From assembly GCA_023955635.1 (NCBI GenBank), contig JAMXHR010000016.1:462655-526654 (forward strand): a stretch of 64,000 bases of DNA, in the 5' to 3' direction. Under the pieces are notes generated by a model. It was not told the DNA's origin and searched no databases. It saw nothing but the letters and a program-made list of their open reading frames with translations. Of this stretch, positions 38,777 through 48,636 are shown piece by piece (position 1 is the stretch's first letter; each line of letters starts with the position of its first letter). Origin of the DNA: Methanosarcina sp. ERenArc_MAG2 (GTDB lineage: Archaea > Halobacteriota > Methanosarcinia > Methanosarcinales > Methanosarcinaceae). The translations under genes and the position numbers were made by a program.

Positions 38777-41185
38777 ATGAAATTTCAAAATTTTAAACCA
38801 TATGCAAAATATGGATTATCTATCTTATTCATAATTAGTTTAGTTGGCACTGCATATGCAGATACAAATCAACTTATGTCTTATAACTGGTCTGGAGATA
38901 CTGGAAATACTACAGTTGATTATTTGGAACACAAAAGTAACAGTACAACTATCCAAAGCATACAGAATTCAAATAAATCAGGAGGTATTGCTCTATCATG
39001 GGACGATTCAGGACATATTGATACGTGTTATCAATATTTGCCAATGTTCCAGAAGTATAACGCTACGTGTACTATAAATGTAAATATAGTAAGTAACAGG
39101 CCACAGACTATAATAAATAAACTAAATGCACTTCATTCGGCTGGATGGGAAGTAGCTTTGCATGGGTATAATCACGTAAATTCAGTTCAATTTCTAAATG
39201 ATAACAATTCTACAATGTGGCTAGACCAGGAAATATTCCCTAACATAGTAGAAGTCACCCGTTATGGTTATCCGGTTTATACCCTCGCATACCCTTATTC
39301 AAGTAGAAATGCAGCTACTGATGCAATAGTAGCTCCATATTTCCGAACGCTTAGAACGAGAACCCCCACGGTTGTAAATGGGAATATAAACGAAACAACA
39401 CTGGCTTATTACAAATGGGATGATACTCAACTTCTATATGGTGTTGAAATAGATGACCAGTCTTCTGGTAGCAGCTTGGAATCTATAGAAAATGGAATCG
39501 ATTACGCAATAAAAACTGGGAGTGTTTTGGTATTATATGGGCACGCAATTACTCCAACTGCTACCGGACCATATCAAACTTCGACATCAAAACTGGATTC
39601 AATTCTAAATTATACCAGTCAGAATGGCGGAGTATTTTATCATATGGGAGATCTGGGTAATTCGTCCTGGGTGCAACTCCCCAGATTTTCTAATGTGACT
39701 GCAAATTATACCGTTTCTACAAATAGTTTTTTTGTTGGGAAAAATGTGACGTTTGTGGATTACAGTATCAACCAAACCACTGAACTGCTTGATTTTGGTG
39801 ATGGTTCGCCTACGAGTAGTACTGCAAATGTCACTCATACATATACTACACCAGGAATTTATACGGCTAATTTAACGGTAACAAATGACGTTTGCAGTGA
39901 TTCTATGCTCCAAAAAATTAAGGTTATTCAACCGTCAACTCCGGTTGCTAATTTTACCAGTAATTGTACAATTGGATTTAGGCCACTCAATGTCACGTTC
40001 AAAGATACATCAACCGGATTTCCAAAATCCTGGTCATGGGATTTCGGGGATGGAAATACATCAACAACCAGGAATCCGGTACATGAATATTCGAATGGTG
40101 GAAATTACTCTGTTATGTTGACCGTGGTGAATGACATAGGATCAAATTGTACTCAAAAAGTAAATTATATAACAGTATTGCTACAACCCCCATCGTCTAA
40201 TTTCTGCCCAAATACAACATGTGGAAATATCCCATTAACTGTTCAGTTTAATGACACCAGTACAGGATTTCCAACTTCATGGAATTGGGACTTTGGAGAC
40301 GGATATACTTCAACTGAGCAGAATACAACTCATACTTATTTTTCAGCAGGAACCTATAACGTTAAGCTTGTAGTGAGCAACGCAGACGGAGATGCCTCAA
40401 AAACTGATACAATAACTGTACTTGGAGACAGCGGTGGAAGTAGTGATGGAAGCAATGGTGGGAGCAATGGTGGGAGCAACGGTGGGGGCAGTGGTGATGC
40501 CGGTGGTTCCCCTGAGCCTGCAAAGAATGTAAAAGTAAAGGAACTTTCGCAGGCTTTTATCACGAGTGGAAATCCTGTAAAGTTTGATTTCCCAAAGAAC
40601 GTCACTGATATTGTTTATTTAAGCTTTGATTCAAAGAAGACTGTTGGCAAGACAACGACAGTTGTTGAGATGCTGAAAGATAAATCTACGCTTACGCCGG
40701 ATGCACCCGAAGACGAAGTCTATAATTACCTGAATATCTGGGTTGGAAATGGCGGATATGGAAGTGATGAAGACAATCTCGAAAACGCGGTTGTATATTT
40801 CAAGGTTGAAAAATCCTGGATACGGGATAAAGGCATTGACAAGTCTTCAATCACTCTCAACAGGTACAATGACAAAAAATGGAATAAGCTTCCAATCACT
40901 CTGTTAAGGGAAGATGATGAATATCTGTATTTCACAGCAAAAACTCCGGGATTCTCGCCCTTTGCAATAACAGGTAAGATTACAGCAAAAGAAGCTGTGA
41001 CTGAAATACTGCCTAAACCTGGCACTCAGGATCTTGAACAAGACGGAAGTATAAAATCCGAAATTGAAAAGAGTCCTGAGCAAACAGGAAACACTCCTCA
41101 GAAAGAAAACGCAGGCATGCCCGGATTCGAAATGATTTACTGTATTATCGGGCTGCTCGGCGTATTCTTGTATAAAAGAAGGTAA
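38777..41185 (+). CDS. Surface polysaccharide deacetylase with PKD domains and PGF-CTERM
   Basis: 802 residues. Signal peptide (1-28, ending TAYA). NodB-type deacetylase domain, about 70-290: the acidic pair in ALSWDDSGH, the metal His residues in ALHGYNHVNS, and LAYPYSS. Three PKD repeats follow (about 310-560; W-S-W-D-F-G-D-G and W-N-W-D-F-G-D-G), a Gly/Ser linker near 560, then a PGF-pre-PGF domain (about 585-740). The end is a PGF-CTERM signal: MPGFEM, a hydrophobic stretch and a KRR tail, the substrate of archaeosortase A. The protein should be exported, processed and lipid-anchored, removing acetyl groups from surface glycans such as methanochondroitin (inferred). Confidence 0.88.
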   Translation: MKFQNFKPYAKYGLSILFIISLVGTAYADTNQLMSYNWSGDTGNTTVDYLEHKSNSTTIQSIQNSNKSGGIALSWDDSGHIDTCYQYLPMFQKYNATCTINVNIVSNRPQTIINKLNALHSAGWEVALHGYNHVNSVQFLNDNNSTMWLDQEIFPNIVEVTRYGYPVYTLAYPYSSRNAATDAIVAPYFRTLRTRTPTVVNGNINETTLAYYKWDDTQLLYGVEIDDQSSGSSLESIENGIDYAIKTGSVLVLYGHAITPTATGPYQTSTSKLDSILNYTSQNGGVFYHMGDLGNSSWVQLPRFSNVTANYTVSTNSFFVGKNVTFVDYSINQTTELLDFGDGSPTSSTANVTHTYTTPGIYTANLTVTNDVCSDSMLQKIKVIQPSTPVANFTSNCTIGFRPLNVTFKDTSTGFPKSWSWDFGDGNTSTTRNPVHEYSNGGNYSVMLTVVNDIGSNCTQKVNYITVLLQPPSSNFCPNTTCGNIPLTVQFNDTSTGFPTSWNWDFGDGYTSTEQNTTHTYFSAGTYNVKLVVSNADGDASKTDTITVLGDSGGSSDGSNGGSNGGSNGGGSGDAGGSPEPAKNVKVKELSQAFITSGNPVKFDFPKNVTDIVYLSFDSKKTVGKTTTVVEMLKDKSTLTPDAPEDEVYNYLNIWVGNGGYGSDEDNLENAVVYFKVEKSWIRDKGIDKSSITLNRYNDKKWNKLPITLLREDDEYLYFTAKTPGFSPFAITGKITAKEAVTEILPKPGTQDLEQDGSIKSEIEKSPEQTGNTPQKENAGMPGFEMIYCIIGLLGVFLYKRR

Positions 41186-41201
41186 TACAGAGTGAATTAT
41201 T

Positions 41202-41318
41202 CAGGACTTACGCGGTTGAACTGAGAAATCAATAGCTAGAAACTTTTACTGTGTAAAGTACTAACCCAGCCACAACGCCGAAAGTGCTTGATTTTGTACT
41301 TCAAGTGCGTAAGTCCTA
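41202..41318. mobile_element. MITE-like element with IS701-type ends
   Basis: About 117 bp. It starts CAGGACTTACGCGGTTGAA and ends, in reverse complement, TAGGACTTACGCACTTGAA. These match the ends of the full IS701 elements in this window (TAGGACTTACGCATTTG). There is no coding capacity. A clear target duplication is not visible. Confidence 0.65.
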
Positions 41319-41725
41319 TAATTAAAGAGTTGATCCCAAACTCAAAATTACTTTTCTTAATAACGGATACCGAAATCGAAAAAGAAAAATTGAAAAGCTC
41401 TACATAATCTTTTACAATATAATCACAAGCAGGATTAGGAAAATATTGGTCTATCCGCCTCCATGCTCTCCCCTGCTTTTTTTCACAGAATAATTATATA
41501 CAGAAAGTCCTCTTCAGACAAATAAGTATTTTTAAAATTTATATAAAAAAGTATAGAAAGTAATATCAAGAGGGAAGTCGTTCATACTTAGAAACAGTCA
41601 AACTCAACTTAGGTATTGGAAAATTGGAATATAGATTATATAGTTAGTTCTTTAGTATCAAAACACGATATTTTATGCACTATTTTGAGCTTTTAAATGA
41701 ACTCAAAAAAGGAGGAAACAATAAA
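41319..41725. other. Intergenic region upstream of the S-layer gene
   Basis: AT-rich. GGAGGAA (41711-41717) is the ribosome binding site of the S-layer gene. Nothing else seen. Confidence 0.35.
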
Positions 41726-42640
41726 ATGAAGAGATTTGCAGTATTATCACTGGCTGCTCTCGTGCTTCTGATTGTATTTGCATCTGCCGCAAGTGCAGCA
41801 GCACGCAGTAATGTGTACAACGGCTCTGACATCGATGATATTATCGACACATATGGTGACGGTACGTCTCTTACAATCGATGCTGCTGAATTTGAAGGAT
41901 TCTATTACGATATTGACAACGACGTGAAAACTGAAACTATTTCCATTAAAGATGTTTCAGGCACTCAGAGCAATGTCATTGGAGAAAGTGGCCTTGTCTA
42001 CGAAACCCAGATCCAGCAGGTTGCATACGAATACGAAAATGCAAATGCAGGCTGGAACCAGTACCCGATTATAGGTTTCTTCGGTGAAGGATACATCCCA
42101 CTCCAACCCAATAGCGCTGACAAGCTCGCAAAACTGATTCTTGACAGTGACGACAAGTACACTATCATAACCGGTGAAACTCTTGACCTCGGCCAGGGCT
42201 ACACTCTCGAAGCCAAGCAGATCGATGTTGACGGAGAGAAAGTCTGGCTCCAGTTCAACAAGGACGGAGAATACGTAGATGACAAAATCATCTCAGTCGG
42301 TACAGATAACAGCACATGGGACGTCAAACTAGATGACGTGCAGGACGAAGACGACGTTGTTGTCTTGAGAGTCCATGTCAACCAGGTCTTCCAGGGCGCA
42401 TCCGACAGCATTGCTCAGATAGAAGGTATTTGGCTCATAGACTATGCAAACGCAATGACCATCGAATCTGACGACGACTTCTGTAACCTCAACGACGTTT
42501 TAATTAATGGGGATACCCTTTCCATCAGCAATGAAAATACCTTCACTCTGGTCAGGAACTCTGATCAGGAAATCGCTGAGAACATGTACTTCCATATAGC
42601 TAACACCAATCCCGATGTGCTCCGGTTCTATCTATGGTGA
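41726..42640 (+). CDS. S-layer family protein, single domain
   Basis: 304 residues from the ATG at 41726, which has a strong GGAGGAA ahead. Signal peptide RFAVLSLAALVLLIVFASAASAAA. One S-layer tile domain of the Methanosarcinales type (PF07752/DUF1608) fills the rest: the Y-D-I-D-N-D and Y-E-T-Q-I elements early, and D-V-L-R-F-Y at the end. The major Methanosarcina S-layer proteins have two such domains plus a stalk and a C-terminal anchor; this one stops after a single domain and has no anchor. It may be a minor or truncated tile. The acidic composition fits an extracellular protein. Confidence 0.78.
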   Translation: MKRFAVLSLAALVLLIVFASAASAAARSNVYNGSDIDDIIDTYGDGTSLTIDAAEFEGFYYDIDNDVKTETISIKDVSGTQSNVIGESGLVYETQIQQVAYEYENANAGWNQYPIIGFFGEGYIPLQPNSADKLAKLILDSDDKYTIITGETLDLGQGYTLEAKQIDVDGEKVWLQFNKDGEYVDDKIISVGTDNSTWDVKLDDVQDEDDVVVLRVHVNQVFQGASDSIAQIEGIWLIDYANAMTIESDDDFCNLNDVLINGDTLSISNENTFTLVRNSDQEIAENMYFHIANTNPDVLRFYLW

Positions 42641-43366
42641 TAATCTCATAACTCGGAACCTATAAAATCAAATTACGGGCAGCTACTCCACCTTAAGCAG
42701 GCTGCCCGACAATTCAATTTCAGGACAAAAACGTGTGAAAAATAAGGTATATAAAGCCGTTAAATCGAACAAAAAGAAGTTCGGTAGCAGTATGTTGATT
42801 TTCTGCAATATCACAAATCTTAAAAAGTTGGTAGGTTGAAAATTCAATATTGAAAGAACGGAATTGTACTCAGTACACAAAAAATTAACTTTGAATTTAC
42901 AGCAAATTCGTGACACTGCTCCCATTTTCCGACCCTCTAATTTTTCTGCTTTCTTCTTATTATTCTAAACTCGATCATTCCAGAAACCATCGAAATACCG
43001 GACTTATGACCGAAAACCGTCCACTCTAGAGCAAAATAGTTTTGAGAAATAAATATCAAGTCTAAAAATAAGCCTTTTGATAGCCGTTTACTGCTTTTCA
43101 TTTTTACTTCTACTTACTTGAATGGTACGAGAAATATTAATAGTTCAAATTAATAATTAATATGAAAGGCTTTTATATTTTTGTTATAATATGGTTATAT
43201 CGTGGAGAAGGATAAATGGGGTTGCTGAGTGATTTTTTCAACTTTCTTGAGGTTCTGTCAAGTCTATGGAAGCTAAGAAATTTTTTCAGCCTCAGTTGAA
43301 CCTATAAAATGACCAGCCCTCTTAAACTTAAAAGTACAGTAAATTGTATGAAGAGATGAAATCTTA
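42641..43366. other. Intergenic region with hairpin and small frame
   Basis: Contains the terminator hairpin at 42676-42708. A 27-residue frame at 43216-43299 (MGLLSDFFNFLEVL...) has a GGAGAAGG ribosome site and a TATA-like stretch upstream; it is too short to call firmly. Otherwise no gene. Confidence 0.35.
42676..42708 (+). terminator. Hairpin after the S-layer gene
   Basis: CGGGCAGC pairs with GCTGCCCG around a 17-base loop, 36 bases after the stop. Confidence 0.5.
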
Positions 43367-43540
43367 ATGAGTCACCAATTTCCTCCAAAAAAGAGAGGTC
43401 AGAAACCAAAATTCGATCATGAAAAAATCGAAGAACTCCTCAAAGCAGGTGAGAAACCCTTTAAGATTATGCTTTTGTTGGGTTGTTCTTATGGGGTTTT
43501 ACGGTATGTACGAAAGAAAATGGGAAGAAAGAAAGTATAA
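43367..43540 (+). CDS. Small helix-turn-helix protein
   Basis: 57 residues: KKRGQKPKFDHEKIEELLKA, then a second helix and LRYVRKKMGRKK. It resembles the resolvase/invertase-type HTH tail (K-R-G-x-x-P-K-F-x-x-x-x-I-x-x-L-L-K-A-G). It may be a free DNA-binding protein or a relic of a recombinase. The region holds no recombinase catalytic domain. Confidence 0.45.
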   Translation: MSHQFPPKKRGQKPKFDHEKIEELLKAGEKPFKIMLLLGCSYGVLRYVRKKMGRKKV

Positions 43541-43650
43541 TTTTGAAAATATATTAATTTGTATTCGGTTAAGCTACGATCTGTAAGAAATGTGTTGCTT
43601 TTAATGCATTTTCCTGTTAACCTATTATTAAGTTAATTGAGTCGTCGAGG

Positions 43651-43968
43651 GTGAAAAATATAACTAAAAGACTATTTGCAATCACTTGTACCTTCTTATT
43701 CATAATAGGCCATATGTTCAAGCGATGGAAACATATGCAAAAATCTCTTGTCTGGAAAGGATTTCTAAGCGAATCTATGTGGGTAGATGACTATAGAAAT
43801 CTATCACTTTTTAAGAAATTGGTTTTTTGGGTGAATTATCCTTTCTCTTATGCTAAATTTTTATGGGTTGTTGTATGGGATCGTATTGACAGATTAGGCT
43901 TTAGAGATTCAAGCGCAAGGTCTACTAAAACAGGGATGGAATACCAAAACTCCTGTAAATTCCAATAA
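43651..43968 (+). CDS. Hypothetical protein
   Basis: 105 residues with a GTG start. Hydrophobic N-terminus (ITKRLFAITCTFLFIIG), then a basic, aromatic-rich region. No family recognised. Its stop is three bases before the second IS701 element, so the C-terminus may have been cut by the insertion. Confidence 0.35.
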   Translation: MKNITKRLFAITCTFLFIIGHMFKRWKHMQKSLVWKGFLSESMWVDDYRNLSLFKKLVFWVNYPFSYAKFLWVVVWDRIDRLGFRDSSARSTKTGMEYQNSCKFQ

Positions 43969-43971
43969 TAT

Positions 43972-45110
43972 TAGGACTTACGCATTTGAAATGCCGAAAA
44001 AGTAATATCATTTAAAATATACTAATATCTCCATAGTTCCCCAAAAACGTACGGAGTTATGGATATAAACCCACCTAAGTGTATTGACATTGATTTCATT
44101 AATTTTCTCATTGCGGCATCTAACGTTTTCAGCTGTACTGAAGCTGCTAGATGTTATCCAATCGTAGCTAATGCTCCTTCTCACGATGCTTTCACTCGTT
44201 GCCTTCAAAGGCAACCTCCAGACACAGAAGCATTATGGGAAGAAGTAAAAAGTCATGTTAAGCCTGAAGAAGGCTTTCTAATTATTGACGATTCAACATT
44301 AGATAAACCATACGCAAAAGAAATGGCTTTTGTTCGTCGTATGTGGAGTGGAAAACATCATCGTGCTGTAAAGGGGATAGGTTTGGTCACCTTAGTTTGG
44401 ACAGACGGTACAACTGTTATACCTATCGATTTTCAAATTTATAACATTGATGAAGACGACAAAACAAAGAATGACCATTTCCGCGATATGCTTGACAAAG
44501 CCGAAGAACGTGGTTTTAATCCCGAATTTGTTTTGTTTGATACATGGTACGCAAGTGTGAAAAACCTTAAAGCAATAAAGAAGAAAGAATGGCATTTCCT
44601 TACAAGGTTAAAGAAAAATCGTTTGGTAAATCCTGATAAGAAGGGAAATGTGCCACTTGAAACAGTAGAGATTCCTCCAAAAGGACTTGTGGTTCATCTC
44701 AAAGCATATGGATTTGTAAAGGTGTTTAGGATAGTTTCAAAAGATGGAGACACGCAACACTGGGTTACAGATGTACAGGATATGGATGAATCAAAACGTG
44801 AAGAGTTGGCAAAGAAGTCATGGAAAATTGAGGAATACCACAGAGGAATAAAGCAGTTCTGTGGGGTCGAAAAATGTCAGGCAAGAAAGGAAGAGTCACA
44901 AAGAGCACATATAATGTTCTCATTAAGAGCGTTCCTTAGACTGGAGTTACAAAGAATCAAAACGGGGATATCCTGGTTCGAAAGTACGATGAAAATTCGG
45001 AGAGGGGCAGTGACAGCATATTTAAATAACCCAATATACACATTAAATTAATTCGTATGGATGGGAAGTTGTTAAAAACGATATGTCAAGAGCCAACTGC
45101 GTAACTCCTA
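43972..45110 (+). mobile_element. IS701-family insertion sequence, copy 2
   Basis: 1139 bp, same ends as copy 1. AATAT is present on both sides (43967-43971 and 45111-45115), a likely target duplication. Confidence 0.9.
44059..45051 (+). CDS. IS701-family transposase, copy 2
   Basis: 330 residues, identical to copy 1 except Gln for Arg (A at 44435). DDE motifs as in copy 1 (LIIDDSTLDKP, VLFDTWYAS, WKIEEYHRG). Two almost identical copies imply recent movement. Confidence 0.92.
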   Translation: MDINPPKCIDIDFINFLIAASNVFSCTEAARCYPIVANAPSHDAFTRCLQRQPPDTEALWEEVKSHVKPEEGFLIIDDSTLDKPYAKEMAFVRRMWSGKHHRAVKGIGLVTLVWTDGTTVIPIDFQIYNIDEDDKTKNDHFRDMLDKAEERGFNPEFVLFDTWYASVKNLKAIKKKEWHFLTRLKKNRLVNPDKKGNVPLETVEIPPKGLVVHLKAYGFVKVFRIVSKDGDTQHWVTDVQDMDESKREELAKKSWKIEEYHRGIKQFCGVEKCQARKEESQRAHIMFSLRAFLRLELQRIKTGISWFESTMKIRRGAVTAYLNNPIYTLN

Positions 45111-45452
45111 AATATGAAAAGTTATTAGTTATGCTGAAAAAAATTACTATTTTCTGGTTTTATTTATTCATCAGAAATGAACGTGGATTTCTACTAAACA
45201 TATATTATAAAAATAGAGTGATTTTTGGTTAAGACAATTTTCCAAAAAACTGTACTGTAGAAAAAACTGTACTGTAGAAAAAAACTGTACTGTGGATATA
45301 GGGCAGTTGCGTACACTTTTTTAACGTTGTATATCTCCGAAATTTGGTGCGAGGAGTAGATTTGAGCCCATGAAATCCTTCGATATCGGATCTTAATAAC
45401 GAAGGAAGAAGCCCGAAAAAAGGGAAATGGGGACTTAACTAAAATCGTTTAC
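45111..45452. other. Intergenic region with 17-bp tandem repeat
   Basis: No gene. Three copies of an AAAAAACTGTACTGTAG unit lie at 45244-45294, the last with one extra A. Confidence 0.5.
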
Positions 45453-45896
45453 CTACATATCTTCTGATTGCCAAAATTTTGACTTTTTGATGTACTTCTC
45501 GATCCTTTCAGCATTCCACACACCTTCCATCCTGGACAAATTAGAGGCGCGGTCAGCGAATTTTAAGACGATTCCGCGTATAGAGTGCAGATGAGGGAAA
45601 TACCAGCCCGTATCATCTTCTTTTCTTTCATGTGTAACCTCACGAATCAGATCAGCGACATCTGCGCCGAATGTGGCAACTAACATTTCATATGTCGTGT
45701 CGGTATCTTCTAATGTGTCATGCAGCAGAGCAGCTGTCTGTAGTGCAAAATCATCAGGGTATAATATTTTGACAATTTCATAGACCTGCCAGCAGTGGGC
45801 CATAAAATAGTCCTTTCCGGCATCGTCAAGCTGCTCGGCGTGTGCTTTTGAACCAAATACTATTGCTTGCCTAACTGTTATACTAATGTCGTCCAT
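45453..45896 (-). CDS. HD-domain hydrolase, SpoT/MESH1-like
   Basis: 147 residues from ATG 45896 (MDDISITVRQAIVFG), chosen because GTGAT lies just before it; an in-frame ATG at 45941 adds 15 residues. Metal-binding HD motifs: the H of A-H-C-W-Q-V, LLHDTLEDTDTT (His-Asp) and a later L-K-F-A-D-R-A-S-N-L, the pattern of the RelA/SpoT hydrolase fold. It may hydrolyse (p)ppGpp or related nucleotides. Soluble; alone. Confidence 0.8.
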   Translation of the reverse strand: MDDISITVRQAIVFGSKAHAEQLDDAGKDYFMAHCWQVYEIVKILYPDDFALQTAALLHDTLEDTDTTYEMLVATFGADVADLIREVTHERKEDDTGWYFPHLHSIRGIVLKFADRASNLSRMEGVWNAERIEKYIKKSKFWQSEDM

Positions 45897-46167
45897 TTTT
45901 ATCACTTTCGCAATAAACAATATATACCATTCTTTCAACAAATACTAATTCTTTACACTGAAATAAAATATCCCGATGTGTACAATTCTTTCAATATCGC
46001 TTATCTTCGCCAGCTTTCCTCTCGCATCTTATGACATATTGATCATCAGCGATAAATGAATTCCCTTTATGACTCTCGACAATACTATAAAAAGAATGAT
46101 GTAATGCCTGGGAACGTGGGCCTTTTATGGGGAACTCTATGAGTTTTGAGAAAAACCAGATTCAGAG

Positions 46168-46420
46168 ATCGCGAAACAATTACCCACGAAGTTTGATCAA
46201 TTGTTTTCGACTATAACAGGATATGAAAAGCTGGATGAAAGAATCTGTAAAACAAAAGAGAACAAGGAACATCTCTTGAAGACATTGATTTTACCAGAGG
46301 TACCGCTGCATAACAATGCAACAAAGTTAGCGGCAAGAGCAAAGGTCAGAAAAAAGACGTGAGCCTTCAAACCATGATAGAGTGAGCGACACATTTGAAA
46401 GGCCATCTCTAGCAAAACTG
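46168..46420 (+). pseudogene. IS66-like transposase fragment
   Basis: A frame reads FDQLFSTITGYEKLDERI and then LPEVPLHNNATKLAARAKV, a C-terminal stretch found in IS66-related transposases. It shifts frame at an A run near 46360 and stops repeatedly after that. No catalytic core or IS ends are seen, so it is a relic. Confidence 0.5.
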
Positions 46421-46815
46421 ATCTAAAACTGATCTGAGAAAAAAGCTTATTGAGTTGAGTAAGAGCTTTCCACTCAATTTGAAGAGGATACATTATCACT
46501 AATGTTCAAGTTCTGTAAACTTATATTATTTTGTAACTATTCAGTTACCCAATAATCACTATCAAGAGCCTTAATTTATGTATACTGTAATGTAGGTTAT
46601 ACTTAAGATTATTTTGTACTCTGATGTCATATGAAGGCGTTTTTAATTTTGCTATGAGCCCTAATTTCGGTTACTGGGATAGTCAAAATCAGCGTCAATT
46701 AGCTCATTTTATGGTTTCTGAATAGTCATATTATTTTTAAAATATTTTTATCTTTCTATTTGAATCAAAACCTGTGAATTTTTCACAAAGTACTACAATT
46801 TATCTTACGAGTAAT
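46421..46815. other. AT-rich intergenic region
   Basis: No gene seen. It presumably holds the promoter of the GH16-like gene. Confidence 0.3.
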
Positions 46816-47515
46816 ATGAAAAAAATATATACAACTCGTAATATTAAGTACATTAGGCTTGCTTATGATCGCAAACGTTGCTGCAGCAGACACCTATCTC
46901 AATTGGTGTGGTAAAGAGTGGTGGGTAAGAAGTGGAACTGGTAATCCGGGTGGTAACCACTGGAGCAACTCAGCTAATAGTGTTTGGGTTGATGAAAACC
47001 AGAAACTGCACCTTACAATCCAAAAAATCGGAAATACCTGGTATTCAACAGAGGTTGATACGACATCCGCTAACTATACATATGGTGTATACACGTGGAA
47101 GGTTTCGTCACCAATACTGAACCTTGATCCTAACATTGTAGCGGCTATGTTCTTCCGCCATAACGATACCAATGAAATAGATATCGAAGCTACTCAGTGG
47201 GGCTGGAGATACAGTGACAGACTTAGTTATAGTGTCCAGCCAAATGCATACCAGAGTTCAATATCTTATGACTCTTCTTACAAAAGCGCTAAAAACGTGA
47301 TATACAGGTTCGATTGGGAACCAACATATGTCCACTTCACTGCAAAACTACCTAATGGAACTGTTATATCTGACTGGAACTGTACAGATCAGACAAGCAT
47401 TCCACATGTGGCTGGCGGAGTTGCTATGCAGATGTGGCTTATGAATCACTTAGTGCCGATAAATGGACAGAATGCAGAAATGGTTTTGTCTTACTTTAGT
47501 TATGTACCATCTTAA
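46816..47515 (+). CDS. Secreted GH16-like glycoside hydrolase
   Basis: 232 residues once the start is repaired. The ATG at 46816 is followed by an A7 run; with one A fewer the signal peptide is KYIQLVILSTLGLLMIANV, joining the mature frame. The mature part is a concanavalin-like beta sandwich with the GH16 catalytic motif NEIDIEATQWG (Glu-x-Asp-x-Glu, complete). GH16 enzymes cleave beta-1,3 or beta-1,4 glucans and galactans. It is exported; the target glycan is unknown. A strong terminator follows. A paralogue without the catalytic residues is convergent at 47929-48636. Confidence 0.8.
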
Positions 47516-47517
47516 TT

Positions 47518-47542
47518 GAGGCGGAAGCCTCTTTTCTTTTTT
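47518..47542 (+). terminator. Hairpin plus T run after GH16 gene
   Basis: GAGGC-GGAA-GCCTC stem-loop followed by TTTTCTTTTTT, just after the stop. Confidence 0.7.
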
Positions 47543-47928
47543 AACTTAAATGGCTAAGAAGGACCTCTTGTTCATTGAGCAGGTGTTAATCTGCTATTTG
47601 TTTGAGGAGTGCCCGGGAATCTATCTCATGAAATTCTCAAATTAGAATTTTGAATTAAAATTACGATTATAAAACTTTAATTGGAATTTAAGTGAAAAAT
47701 AAGATGTACTTTTTTTGGGGAAACTATTAATTGCCTTAATTAGTGGAATAAAAGAGAAATAATCTTCAGTTTGATAGTGAGTTTAAGAAGACCCTATATC
47801 AAATAGAAGTATGGCTAAACGGCAAATTCAAATCAGTCATTCTGGGCAAACAAAGTCTATATGAGGGTTTGTATATTCCCTAAATAGCTCTAAAAAGGAC
47901 TTTAGTGGCTTAAAAGCCACTTTGTAGT
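47543..47928. other. Intergenic region between convergent GH16-like genes
   Basis: No gene. It ends with the hairpin AGTGGCTT-AA-AAGCCACT (47904-47921), the likely terminator of the minus-strand gene. Confidence 0.45.
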
Positions 47929-48636
47929 TTAATCATTAGTAACTGTGAAGTCACTAATTATAAGTTCAATATTCTTTCCATCGGATGGAGGAGCCACTAA
48001 CAACAAATTCATTATAATACTTTCAGGCTCTTTTGGAATTGAAGAAATATTTGTATTATTATAGTCTGCTATAACTGTTCCATCTGCCTGCGTGGATGTG
48101 AATCTTATATAATTGGGTTTCCATTCAATTCTATAGGTTGTGTTTATACCTTCGATGCTCGATGGAACCAGATAATCTTTACTATTTCCTTCAATTTTAG
48201 AGGGTTCTATAGAATACCAGAGTTGATTTCCATCAGGTTCACCCCATCTTGAAGTTATAATATTTAATTCATTATAGTCGTCTAAATAGGTACAAAGTCC
48301 TACCACACTATTTTTGTCAAAAGTATAAACAGGTGAAGCTACAGTCCATGTGAAAGTACCATAAAGATATGAATTTTGACTGTTTAACATAGTACATTTC
48401 CATTTGCCATTGTCATTTACAATTGTTAAGTGCATTCTATTCTGGTCATCTATCCATGCACCTGTGTTATTCCAGTAATTATTACCGGGATTTGCTTTGC
48501 CCCCTGTCAAATACCAGTTTTGCCCTTTCCAGTTCACTCCTGCCTGTGAAGGTTGTGTATTCACTCCTGCCGGAAAAACAAAAATCAACACAATTAACAG
48601 AACAAACAAGCACATCAAATATTTAATAGTCTTCAT
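47929..48636 (-). CDS. Secreted GH16-like protein lacking catalytic residues
   Basis: 235 residues. Signal peptide KYLMCLFVLLIVLIFVFPAG. Same beta-sandwich layout as its neighbour at 46816-47515 (W-K-G-Q-N-W-Y, N-P-G-N-N-Y-W-N-N, then a sugar-binding-type core). The catalytic segment reads NELNIITSRWG: the first Glu is kept but the following Asp and second Glu are replaced, so hydrolysis is unlikely. It probably binds glycan. It is convergent with the active paralogue. Confidence 0.75.
   Translation of the reverse strand: MKTIKYLMCLFVLLIVLIFVFPAGVNTQPSQAGVNWKGQNWYLTGGKANPGNNYWNNTGAWIDDQNRMHLTIVNDNGKWKCTMLNSQNSYLYGTFTWTVASPVYTFDKNSVVGLCTYLDDYNELNIITSRWGEPDGNQLWYSIEPSKIEGNSKDYLVPSSIEGINTTYRIEWKPNYIRFTSTQADGTVIADYNNTNISSIPKEPESIIMNLLLVAPPSDGKNIELIISDFTVTND

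Noticed and set aside
46197..46499. 100-codon minus-strand frame
   Set aside because: It lies antisense to the transposase relic and has no similarity of its own.
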